A DNA stretch of 35,300 nucleotides. It comes from Bilabrum cf. latius (lineage: Eukaryota > Bigyra: Bicosoecida > Bigyra > Bicosoecida). Positions 26,657 through 35,300 of the stretch are shown in pieces (positions within the stretch are counted from its first letter, which is position 1; every line of letters begins with the position of its first letter). The DNA lies in assembly GCA_965178125.1 (NCBI GenBank), contig CBCXTV010000012.1, forward strand, positions 1 to 35,300, read 5' to 3'. A program made the position numbers and the translations under genes. The notes under the pieces are model-generated. The model ran no database searches. It saw only the letters and a list, made by a program, of their open reading frames with translations, and was not told the origin of the DNA.

Positions 26657-26778
26657 TCTCATGAGAGCTAGACTGATGTTCACCTGGAGGTGAGGCCCTG
26701 CCTCGGCCCGACAAGCGTCTCCCCGCTCCACCCGGGTCGGCCCATGCGGAATCCGGCGGCCGTGGCAGTTGGCGGTAG

Positions 26779-27372
26779 TCAGTGACCCAGGATGGGCCTC
26801 GAGATGGGGCCGGCGAAGCGCTCGCCCTGTGGTCCCTGCGATAGGAAGAGCTGGGAATGGCGCCTCTTCTTTCCCTGCGTCTGCTGAGAACCGGCGGCTG
26901 CAGCAAGCGTCGCGGGCTGCGGGGCTGCTTGACGCAGCCCCTGTCGCGCTGCTGGGGCCCAGCGTCCGGGACTCAGAGCCGGCGCCTGCGGCTGGGGGCT
27001 GGTGCTGCGGTGCTGCTGCACGCAGCCTCTGTGGCCCTGCCATGGCCCAACGCCAGCGGCTCAGTCGGCTGAGGCTGCTTCTGTGGCGCATCGACCTTCT
27101 TCGGCAAGCCCCATTTCTTCACATAGCTCCAAGCCCGAAAGTCCGCGTCCGTCCACAAGCCCTCCTTCCAAGTCCGCCAATCATTGCCGTCCCACTTCTG
27201 GGCGCGGCGCCAAGCTGCCTCCCACTCCTCCTTCTCTTGTGGGGTCCAGTCGCGCTCAGCCGCTGCAAACGCCCTCGCCGCGGTGGCCTTCATCGACGCG
27301 GCCCGTCGTGCTCCCTCGAGCCGAGTGACGCGGAGGCCCATCCTCGCCAAGTGAGCGCCAAGTCGTCATCAC
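26779..27372 (-). CDS. Beta 3' module, copy 2 (several indels)
   Basis: Counterpart of 5401-5993. Single-base differences near 26906, 26995, 27268, 27314 and 27358 break the frame repeatedly, but the tryptophan-rich core (EKEEWEAAWRRAQKW to YVKKWGLPKK) is intact. M23 is at 26840. Just downstream, at 26711, ten bases carrying the AAGCGCTC motif of copy 1 are missing. Confidence 0.5.
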
Positions 27373-27661
27373 CTTGAGGCATGGCTCGGGTGTCCAATGG
27401 CCCCGGGGCTAAGCGCTCCCGGTTCACCGGGCCACGCGCTCGCGGCGCTGCCGGGGCCAAGCGCTCCCGGCTTCACTGTCGCCTTCTCGGGCCCCCGCAC
27501 CCCGCGCCACTTCCCACCCGGCCCGGCGCTCCCACCCCAAGAAGGCCCTCCGCCCGTCCCGCCCTGTTCCCGGATTCCCCCCCGCTCCACCGCCCGCCCG
27601 GCCCGGCCCGAGGGAACGGACCCACCCAAGACATATGGACGACAACAACATGAACCTGCAC

Positions 27662-28015
27662 TGGCCGCCCTTCGATGACCTTCAACGTCGACTGCGGGTT
27701 GAACCTCGCCGGGGCGCTGTTCAACTGCGTCCGCGCGTACTCCGCCGCGAAGAACTGCAGGTCATCATGGATCTTCTTCGCCGCCGGGCTCGTCGGGTCC
27801 AATGCTTCCCCCATCAGCTTCTGCCACTCCTGCTCAGTGTAGGCCTCGGCGCCGCCGGACTGGTAGTTCGTGACTTCGTGCACGAACGCCATCCTCGTCT
27901 CCTTCTCCGCCTCCTCCCATCGCTTCTGGCGCTCGTCCGTCGTGAGGAGGTTCTCCTTCTGGTGCCGGCCTTTCACCAGCTTCAGCCAGTCGTCGCCGGA
28001 CCCGCCGGACGCCAT
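27662..28015 (-). CDS. Shared exon B, beta copy 2
   Basis: ATG at 28015. Intact through STLKVIEGRPV, and it lacks the TAG seen in beta copy 1, so this is the best representative of the exon in a beta gene. Confidence 0.6.
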
Positions 28016-28161
28016 GGCGGGGCGCGCTCGCGCCCCAAGGGGTCGACTGGCGGCTAAGCGCTCGCCGTGCCGACTTTCCTTGTCATGCAAGATGCCCGGG
28101 AAGCCCCCGGCATGGACGGCAAAGCGCTCGCCCTGTGCCGGGGTGATCTCCGTCCCTGAGA

Positions 28162-28518
28162 TCATGGCCAGAGGACACCCTTCTGCTTCAAATTCACTTC
28201 GCGCAAGCGTGCCCCCCCTGGCATGCCCACACCAAGCCATGCACACCGCTGCTGGAACTCCCAGCAATCCCTCCCTGCGACGGGCAACTTGGCATTCGGA
28301 TGCCTCCGGTCCAACCACAGCATGTAACTTCGCAAGCGTTTGTCTTGCGTCTCGAAATTCATGTCTCCCCGGGCTGTACCGGCTCCAAAGGCCCCATCAT
28401 GCCATCGAGCAACCATGGCTGTCCAGGACCCCCGCTTTTGCACCCATGCCAAGTACTGCCTCAGGCCCTCCGGGCCCGCTCGCCCGGAGAGTTCGCCCAT
28501 GAGCCCTGACTGCGCCAT
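28162..28518 (-). CDS. Shared exon A, beta copy 2
   Basis: ATG at 28518. An extra C near 28436 and a missing C near 28360 shift the frame for about 25 codons in the middle (SWTAMVARWHDG instead of the usual sequence) before it is restored at FETQDKRLRSYM. Confidence 0.5.
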   Translation of the reverse strand: MAQSGLMGELSGRAGPEGLRQYLAWVQKRGSWTAMVARWHDGAFGAGTARGDMNFETQDKRLRSYMLWLDRRHPNAKLPVAGRDCWEFQQRCAWLGVGMPGGARLREVNLKQKGVLWP

Positions 28519-29038
28519 GTTCGAACCGCCGCGTCTGCAGACACCCTTGTTACTCCAAGCGTGACGACCTCATGCGTCGACAAGCTCGAATGCGAAAAGA
28601 ACATGACGCACACGGAGACCCACAAAAAAAACACATGCGGTCCCAGAAAGGATGCGGTGCCACCTGGCCCAACACGAGCTGGTGTACTAGGCGTGCGCGG
28701 CGCTACGCCGAGTTTAAGGTGCCGATCAGCTTCCTCTGCAACCGCTACGCCACCTGGACCCCTGCCACACAGAGAGACGCCCGGTCCCTGCCACACAGAG
28801 CCACGCGGGCGGGCGAGCGGCCGCCCGCGCGGCCGGGCGGCCGGGCGGCCGGGCGGCCGGGCGGCCGGGCAGGCGGGCGGACGGCCGGGCGGGCGGGAGG
28901 GCGGGCGGCTCGCGTTACGAAGGTGGGCTCCAAATCCACACTCAATTGACCTAGGCCTTCTTTTGCCGATCTCTAAAGCGATCGCACCGCGGAGTGAGCG
29001 CCTCGCGTCGCGGGGCGATGGGCTCCCGCCGTCGCCGA

Positions 29039-29662
29039 CTACTCCAGGGGCATGCGCGTCACGTCTCCTGGGGCGTCAGTTTCGCCTAGCCGCCTCTTCT
29101 TTCCCTGCGTCTGCTGAGAACCTGCGGCTGCAGCAGCGTCGCGGGCTGCGGGGCTGCTTGACGCAGCCCCTGTCGCGCTGCTGGGGCCCAGCGTCCGGGA
29201 CTCAGAGCCGGCGCCTGCGGCTGGGGCTGGTGCTGCGGTGCTGCTGCACGCAGCCTCTGTGGCCCTGCCATGGCCCAACGCCAGCGGCTCAGTCGGCTGA
29301 GGCTGCTTCTGTGGCGCATCGACCTTCTGCGGCAAGCCCCATTTCTTCACATAGCTCCAAGCCCGAAAGTCCGCGTCCGTCCACCAGCCTTCCTTCCAAG
29401 TCCGCCAATCATTGCCGTCCCACTTCTGGGCGCGGCGCCAAGCTGCCTCCCACTCCTCCTTCTCTTGTGGGGTCCAGTCGCGCTCAGCCGCTGCAACGCC
29501 CTCGCCGCGGTGGCCTTCATCGACGCGGCCCGTCGTGCTCGCCTCGAGCCGAGTGACGCGGAGGCCCATCCTCGCCAAGTGAGCGCCCAAGTCGTCGAGG
29601 TCCGTCAGCTCCCGCAATCCAATGAACAGACCGCGCGTGGCCGAGGGCTCCTCCGCCGCCAT
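29039..29662 (-). CDS. Third gene with beta-like body, intact copy
   Basis: 207 residues from ATG 29662: MAAEEPSATRGLFIGLREL, LGAHLARMGLRVTRLEAS, a Trp-rich core (WTPQEKEEWEAAWRRAQKW, WTDADFRAWSYVKKWG), an Ala/Ser/Pro linker, GKKRRLGETDAPGDVTRMPLE and TGA at 29039. It is the only copy of this gene without frameshift. The N-terminal 15 codons are duplicated in the tandem repeat just upstream. Function unknown; relation to beta is clear from the shared body. Confidence 0.6.
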   Translation of the reverse strand: MAAEEPSATRGLFIGLRELTDLDDLGAHLARMGLRVTRLEASTTGRVDEGHRGEGVAAAERDWTPQEKEEWEAAWRRAQKWDGNDWRTWKEGWWTDADFRAWSYVKKWGLPQKVDAPQKQPQPTEPLALGHGRATEAACSSTAAPAPAAGAGSESRTLGPSSATGAASSSPAARDAAAAAGSQQTQGKKRRLGETDAPGDVTRMPLE

Positions 29663-30055
29663 CTGCTCGCCGCGCCGGGAGCACAAGACGCAACAACAAC
29701 AACAACTTGCTCGAGAACAAAAATACGGAGCCCGTCCGATGAAGGTGTCCATATGTTTGCGAGCACACGAACATTGGCATGCTGCCGGACCGCGGTCCAG
29801 GCTCTGGCGCGGACCAGCACTCCTCCCCCCGCGGCCAAGCGCTCGCGGACCCGCATCCAATGAACAGACCGCGCGTGGCCGAGGGCTCCTCCGCCGCCAT
29901 CTGCTCGCCGCGCCGGGAGCACAAGACGCAACAACAACAACTTGCTCGAGAACAAAAATACGGAGCCCGTCCGATGAAGGTGTCCATATGTTTGCGAGCA
30001 CACGAACATTGGCATGCTGCCGGACCGCGGTCCAGGCTCTGGCGCGGACCAGCAC

Positions 30056-30093
<38 letters not shown>

Positions 30094-30110
30094 CGGCCAA
30101 GCGCTCGCGG
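29619..30110. repeat. Tandem duplication at the 5' end of the third gene, copy 2
   Basis: Two full units of about 240 bp, each with the CTTGCTCGAGAACAAAAATACGG segment that unit 1 of the first copy lacks. Ends with a run of 36 C (30057-30092). Confidence 0.8.
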
Positions 30111-30918
30111 ACCCGCATGCTGCTCGGACCTTTCCTTCCATGCCCGGCGGGTGGAAAAACACGCACTGGTGAATGGTAGGTCCCCACGACCTGTTGGCGT
30201 TCCCCCTTTCGAGCACACCTTTCGGGGCCAAAACCCGGCCCGCGAAGCGTCCCCACGAACTGTTGGATATCCCCTCTTTCGAGCACACCTTTCGGGACCA
30301 AAATCCGGCCCCGAAAACAAGCCCGCCCAAGGGCGCTTTGCGTCACGCTACTGTGGGGTCCTCGAGGGGCCCATAAAACGAACCGGGGACGGGGCCCGCA
30401 AAGGGTCGCGACCGGGGCCCCTGTCAAGGGGCCGTGGGCAAGACTGATGTACACCTGGAGGTGAGGCCTTGCCTCGGCCCGACAAGCGAAGCGCTCCGTC
30501 TCCCCGCTCCACCCGGGTCGGCCCATGCGGAATCCGGCGGTCGTGGCAGTTGGCGGTAGTCAGTGACCCAGGATGGGCCTCGAGATGGGGCCGGCGAAGC
30601 GCTCGCCCTGTGGTCCCTGCGATAGGAAGAGCTGGGAATGGCGGCCCGCGGCCTGCTGCGACTAGAGCGTCAAAGTCGACAAGGTCCCAGAAAGGATGCG
30701 GTGCCACCTGGCCCAACAAGAGCTGGTGTACTAGGCGTGCGCGGCGCTACGCGGAGCTTAAGGTGCCGATCAGCTTCCTCTGCAACCGCTACGACACCTG
30801 GACCCCTGCCACACAGAGAGACGCCCGGCCCCTGCCACACTGAGAGATGCCGACGGCGCGCTGCCAGCGGAAGCACATTGGGCGAAGCGGACCCGGACAT
30901 CCTCGAGACCCTGGAAGA

Positions 30919-31437
30919 AATCCATGCCGGCGCCATCGAAATCCATGCCGCCGCCGCCATCGAAATCCATTGCCGCCGCCATCGAAATCCATGCCGCCGC
31001 CACCGAAATCCATGCCGCCGCCGCCATCGAAATCCATCCCGCCGCCAGCACCGAAATCCATGCCGCCGCCACCGAAATCCATGCCGCCGCCGCCATCGAA
31101 ATCCGTGCCGGGCGTGCGCGGCGCGACGAGAGGCTGAAGATGCCGATCAGCTTCCTCTGCAACCGCTACGCCACCTGGACCCCTGCCACACGGAGAGACA
31201 CCCGACCCCTGCCACACAGAAACATGCCGACGGCGCGCTGCCAACGGAAGCACATGCCGCTAGTGTAGAAGGCCCGACGCCGCCGCCGCCACCGAAATGC
31301 ATTGCCGCCGCCACCGAAATCCATGCCGCCGCAGCCATCGAAATCCATGCCGCCGCCACCGAAATCCATGCCGCCGCCGCCACCGAAATCCATGCCGCCG
31401 CCATCGAAATCCATGCCGCCGCAGCCACCGAAATCCG
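30919..31437. repeat. Minisatellite blocks 1 and 2, copy 2
   Basis: Counterparts of 9504-9690 and 9867-10018. Block 1 has one 21-base unit partly lost and a T inserted near 30970; block 2 has a T inserted near 31302, so the glycine-rich frame is broken here. Confidence 0.75.
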
Positions 31438-33088
31438 GCCGCGATCTCCCTGCGAGGCCCGGCCTCCTGATCGAGGCTGAGCGCGGACGATAGGAAGAGC
31501 TGGGAATGGCGCGCGGTCCCGCGAAGGTGTGACGCGGGCACTTTCCACGGAGCAAGGCGCATTCGGTGTCCATTGCCCCGGAGCGAAACCTTTTCGGGGA
31601 TTACGTGCGGATGAGGCTGGCCGATGCAGAATGAATGATATCATCGAGCGCACGACCTCGCTTGCCGCACCCGTTCTTCTACGCCGCGGCGTTAGATTCG
31701 GCGAGAGCGAGCTGCAACCGCCGAGAGCGGTACTACAGCTCCGTCTCGCCAGCCCACCGTCACTTTCAATCAAATCCGCTAGAATTTCCAGCGCTGTGCG
31801 GGAACGCGAGATTCAGAACGCGCACCTCCGAGGAATTCCTGTTCGAGACTTTCCCCTGGCTTTGACCCAGCACTGGTGATTGAGGCCACAGCGGCGGCCG
31901 AGCGGGTGGCTGCAGCAGCGGCGGCCGAGTCCGCAACGGCGGCGGTTACGGCAGGGACCCCGCAAACTCTCTACAGGAAACCGAACGCCAGGTTTGCTGG
32001 GTGGAGACCCCAGAACCCTTGGCCATGAAACCTCGCCATAGAAGGAAGGAGAGGCTCTTCGGCTTTATGACTCTGGGATAGGAAGAGCTGGGAATAGCGG
32101 GCGGGCAGAAGTCCGGCCAGCCGGCCACCGAAATCCACGCCGCCGCCGCCGCCATCGAAATCCATGCCGCCGCCACCGAAATCCATGCCGCCGTCGCCAC
32201 CGAAATCCATGCCGCCGCCACCACCGAAATCCATGCTCGCGCCACACATGCCGCTGGTGTAGCAGGCATGCGCGTTGGACACATGCCTCCGGCGCCGCAC
32301 GGCTTGATCTGGGAGCGGTTGCTCGAGGCCACCATGCCGGCTCCAGTGGAGGAGGACTCGCGCGGCTGCTCTCCCCCACGTTTCGCGCCGCCTTCGCCGC
32401 AGCGCTGGGCGCCGAAACCGCTGGCGCCACATCTACGCGACGACGCTGGCCATGGAACCTCTGCAAGGAAAGAAGGAAACGGCGTTTTCGGCACTTGGAC
32501 TCTGCGAGCCAGGCGCCGTTCACAGTTACGGCCCCGGTGCATGAAACGAGGCTGGAGCTCTTGGCCACTTTGGGCCAAGGATTGGCTATGAGGGTTGGGT
32601 GCAAGGGTCCTCGTGCCGCTCTGGCTTTCGTTGCCGCGAAGTGGTCGAAAAGCGGCCGTTTTCGGGAGCGGACTGGCGCCTCGCGACCTGTGGGACCTAT
32701 GGCTCCGGTACGAGAAAACGGACGGGAAGCGAACGACAGCACCTGGGCAGGGTGGCGGGGCACGGACTGCAAACGGACCGGGAAACGAGCGGCAGGACCA
32801 GCAAGGCGGAGAGGGGCAGGATGCGGACTGGCCATGGAACCTCTGCAAGGAAAGAAGGAACGGCGCTTTCGCCACTAGGACCCCCCCTGCCCACCGGAAG
32901 GAATTGGTCTTCTTCGCCACCCACCGATGCTAGCCTCCCAAGCATTCCCGCAGCTGGCCCATATAATACAACGTCATCGCCGAGCTGGGGAAGACCAAGC
33001 AGAAAGTGTTCTGCGAAAGGTTCTAGTTCAGCCGGCGGCCGCCGAGGGCAGTGAGTGAGCCACGCCGGCCGGCATGCTCGCGGCGATT

Positions 33089-33325
33089 CTACTTCTGTAC
33101 GACTTTCCGCGGCTCGTCTAGAGGCGGACGGACCACTTGAGCTCTCAAGGCGGACTCCGAAAGCTCTTTCGAACAGCGATCCAGGAATACCTCGCACAGC
33201 GGGCTCACTTGGATCGCCCTGCCGCAGGTCACACACGGTTTGACGCTTGACCGGCGAGCTCTACGGCGCCTTCCGACGAGTCGGAATTCCTCCTCGTTTA
33301 GGTAGTATACGAGAGCCGAGTGACG
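33089..33325 (-). CDS. Possible exon, CxxC-containing hypothetical protein, copy 2
   Basis: Same frame and stop as 11695-11930 (YYLNEEEFRLVG, KPCVTCGRAIQV, PRKVVQK). Conservation of this frame between the copies, while neighbouring frames are disrupted by indels, mildly supports coding. Confidence 0.45.
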   Translation of the reverse strand, partial: RHSALVYYLNEEEFRLVGRRRRARRSSVKPCVTCGRAIQVSPLCEVFLDRCSKELSESALRAQVVRPPLDEPRKVVQK

Positions 33326-33863
33326 CGGAGAGCAGGTGGAAAAAAAAAAAACGCACTGGTGAATGGTAGGTCTGGGGCTGGGCATCGCCGGACCGCGGTC
33401 CGGGCTCTGGCGCGGACCAGCACTCCTCCCCCCGCGGCCAAGCGCTCGCGGACCCGCATGCTGCTCGGACCTTTCCTTCCATGCCTGTTGGCGTCCCCCC
33501 TTTCGAGCACACCTTTCGGGGCGAAAACGCGGCCGGCGAAGCGTCCCCACGAACTGTTGGCGATCCCCTCTTTCGAGCACACCTTTCGGGACCAAAATCC
33601 GGCCCCGAAAACAAGCCCGCCCAAGGGCGCTTTGCGTCACGCTACTGTGGGGTCCTCGAGGGGCCCAAAAAACGAACCGGGGACGGGACCCGAAAAGGGT
33701 CGCGACCGGGGCCCCTTTTCAGGGGCCGTGGTCTCATGAGAGCTAGACTGATGTTCACCTGGAGGTGAGGCCCTGCCTCGGCCCGACAAGCGAAGCGCTC
33801 CGTCTCCCCGCTCCACCCGGGTCGGCCCATGCGGAATCCGGCGGCCGTGGCAGTTGGCGGTAG

Positions 33864-34457
33864 TCAGTGACCCAGGATGGGCCTCGAGATGGGGCCGGCG
33901 AAGCGCTCGCCCTGTGGTCCCTGCGATAGGAAGAGCTGGGAATGGCGCCTCTTCTTTCCCTGCGTCTGCTGAGAACCTGCGGCTGCAAGCAGCGTCGCGG
34001 GCTGCGGGGCTGCTTGACGCAGCCCCTGTCGCGCTGCTGGGGCCCAGCGTCCGGGACTCAGAGCCGGCGCCTGCGGCTGGGGCTGGTGCTGCGGTGCTGC
34101 TGCACGCAGCCTCTGTGGCCCTGCCATGGCCCAACGCCAGCGGCTCAGTCGGCTGAGGCTGCTTCTGTGGCGCATCGACCTTCTTCGGCAAGCCCCATTT
34201 CTTCACATAGCTCCAAGCCCGAAAGTCCGCGTCCGTCCACAAGCCCTCCTTCCAAGTCCGCCAATCATTGCCGTCCCACTTCTGGGCGCGGCGCCAAGCT
34301 GCCTCCCACTCCTCCTTCTCTTGTGGGGTCCAGTCGCGCTCAGCCGCTGCAACGCCCTCGCCGCGGTGGCCTTCATCGACGCGGCCCGTCGTGCTCCCCT
34401 CGAGCCGAGTGACGCGGAGGCCCATCCTCGCCAAGTGAGCGCCCAAGTCGTCATCAC
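33864..34457 (-). CDS. Beta 3' module, copy 3
   Basis: Counterpart of 5401-5993, with one extra A near 33987 that changes the frame of the linker tail. The core and the C-terminal PISRPILGH are otherwise kept; TGA at 33864-33866, M23 at 33925. Confidence 0.55.
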
Positions 34458-34747
34458 CTTGAGGCATGGCTCGGGTGTCCAATGGCCCCGGGGCTAAGCG
34501 CTCCCGGTTCACCGGGCCACGCGCTCGCGGCGCTGCCGGGGCCAAGCGCTCCCGGCTTCACTGTCGCCTTCTCGGGCCCCCGCACCCCCGCGCCACTTCC
34601 CACCCGCCCCAGCGCTCCCACCCCAAGAAGGCCCTCCGCCCGTCCCGCCCTGTTCCCGGATTCCCCCCCGCTCCACCGCCCGCCCGGCCCGGCCCGAGGG
34701 AACGGACCCACCCAAGACATATGGACGACAACAACATGAACCTGCAC

Positions 34748-35101
34748 TGGCCGCCCTTCGATGACCTTCAACGTCGACTGCGGGTTGAACCTCGCCGGGG
34801 CGCTGTTCAACTGCGTCCGCGCGTACTCCGCCGCGAAGAACTGCAGGTCATCATGGATCTTCTTCGCCGCCGGGCTCGTCGGGTCCAATGCTTCCCCCAT
34901 CAGCTTCTGCCACTCCTGCTCAGTGTAGGCCTCGGCGCCGCCGGACTGGTAGTTCGTGACTTCGTGCACGAACGCCATCCTCGTCTCCTTCTCCGCCTCC
35001 TCCCATCGCTTCTGGCGCTCGTCCGTCGTGAGGAGGTTCTCCTTCTGGTGCCGGCCTTTCACCAGCTTCAGCCAGTCGTCGCCGGACCCGCCGGACGCCA
35101 T
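34748..35101 (-). CDS. Shared exon B, beta copy 3
   Basis: ATG at 35101; intact to STLKVIEGRPV as in beta copy 2. Followed by the GC-rich intron-like segment 34458-34747. Confidence 0.6.
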
Positions 35102-35247
35102 GGCGGGGCGCGCTCGCGCCCCAAGGGGTCGACTGGCGGCTAAGCGCTCGCCGTGCCGACTTTCCTTGTCATGCAAGATGCCCGGGAAGCCCCCGGCATG
35201 GACGGCAAAGCGCTCGCCCTGTGCCGGGGTGATCTCCGTCCCTGAGA

Positions 35248-35300
35248 TCATGGCCAGAGGACACCCTTCTGCTTCAAATTCACTTCGCGCAAGCGTGCCC
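35248..35300 (-). CDS. Shared exon A, beta copy 3, cut by window end
   Basis: Only the last codons of exon A (LREVNLKQKGVLWP and TGA at 35248-35250) are inside the window. Confidence 0.5.
   Translation of the reverse strand, partial: ARLREVNLKQKGVLWP

Larger units (their letters stand above)
33561..35300. repeat. Further copy of the beta region after a switch inside repeat R
   Basis: From 33561 the sequence follows 5097-6838 (and 26489-28218) instead of the continuation expected from copy 1. It brings R, beta tail, beta body, exon B and the start of exon A again. The switch point is in the R repeat after AACTGTTGG. Confidence 0.8.

Overview
The window looks like nuclear DNA of a eukaryote, most probably a dinoflagellate. 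It is strongly GC-rich by eye. Every convincing coding segment lies on the minus strand. Genes occur as near-identical tandem copies separated by repeated spacers, and open frames break at places that look like introns with C-rich tracts. The best-recognised proteins are a D,D,D transposase and a long Rep-type helicase, both of a style I associate with dinoflagellate genomes. No bacterial operons, rRNA, tRNA or CRISPR were seen. Dinoflagellate origin is an inference (about 0.7).

Layout. (1) 1-161 is a fragment of the transposase gene, identical in layout to 19371-19530. (2) 162-12163 and 21571-33560 are two direct copies of one ~12 kb segment. Each holds, on the minus strand, a tryptophan-rich gene ('alpha', with 5' exons A and B and 3' exons C, D, E), a paralogue with the same 5' exons but another 3' module ('beta'), a third gene with a beta-like body, minisatellites coding for MDFGGGG-type repeats, and spacers. 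(3) 12164-21570 occurs once: diverged spacer repeats, one small exon, a 599-residue HUH/SF3 Rep-like protein (14381-16180) with an origin-like repeat and hairpin region just upstream, a very GC-rich block, a small basic coiled-coil gene, and a DDE transposase interrupted by a hairpin element, then an old truncated alpha tail. (4) 33561-35300 leaves the alignment of the two 12-kb copies inside a spacer repeat and re-enters the 5097-6838 type sequence.

Strongest unexplained signals: (a) the word AAGCGCTC, usually as GGC-N-AAGCGCTC, occurs roughly 65-70 times, always on the plus strand as far as I can see, in exons, introns and spacers and in all reading frames; (b) a hairpin upstream of Rep whose loop holds AAATATTAA, close to the NANTATTAC nick-site consensus of CRESS-DNA replicons, amid GGCTGA iteron-like repeats; (c) genes with one identical 5' half but exchanged 3' modules, switching at a splice-site-like position; (d) a 22-23 nt motif (GATAGGAAGAGCTGGGAAT followed by GGCG or AGCG) in nine places, all on the same strand.

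Limits: exon boundaries are inferred, no transcript or homology search was possible, and many copies differ by single-base indels in homopolymers, which may be decay or assembly error.
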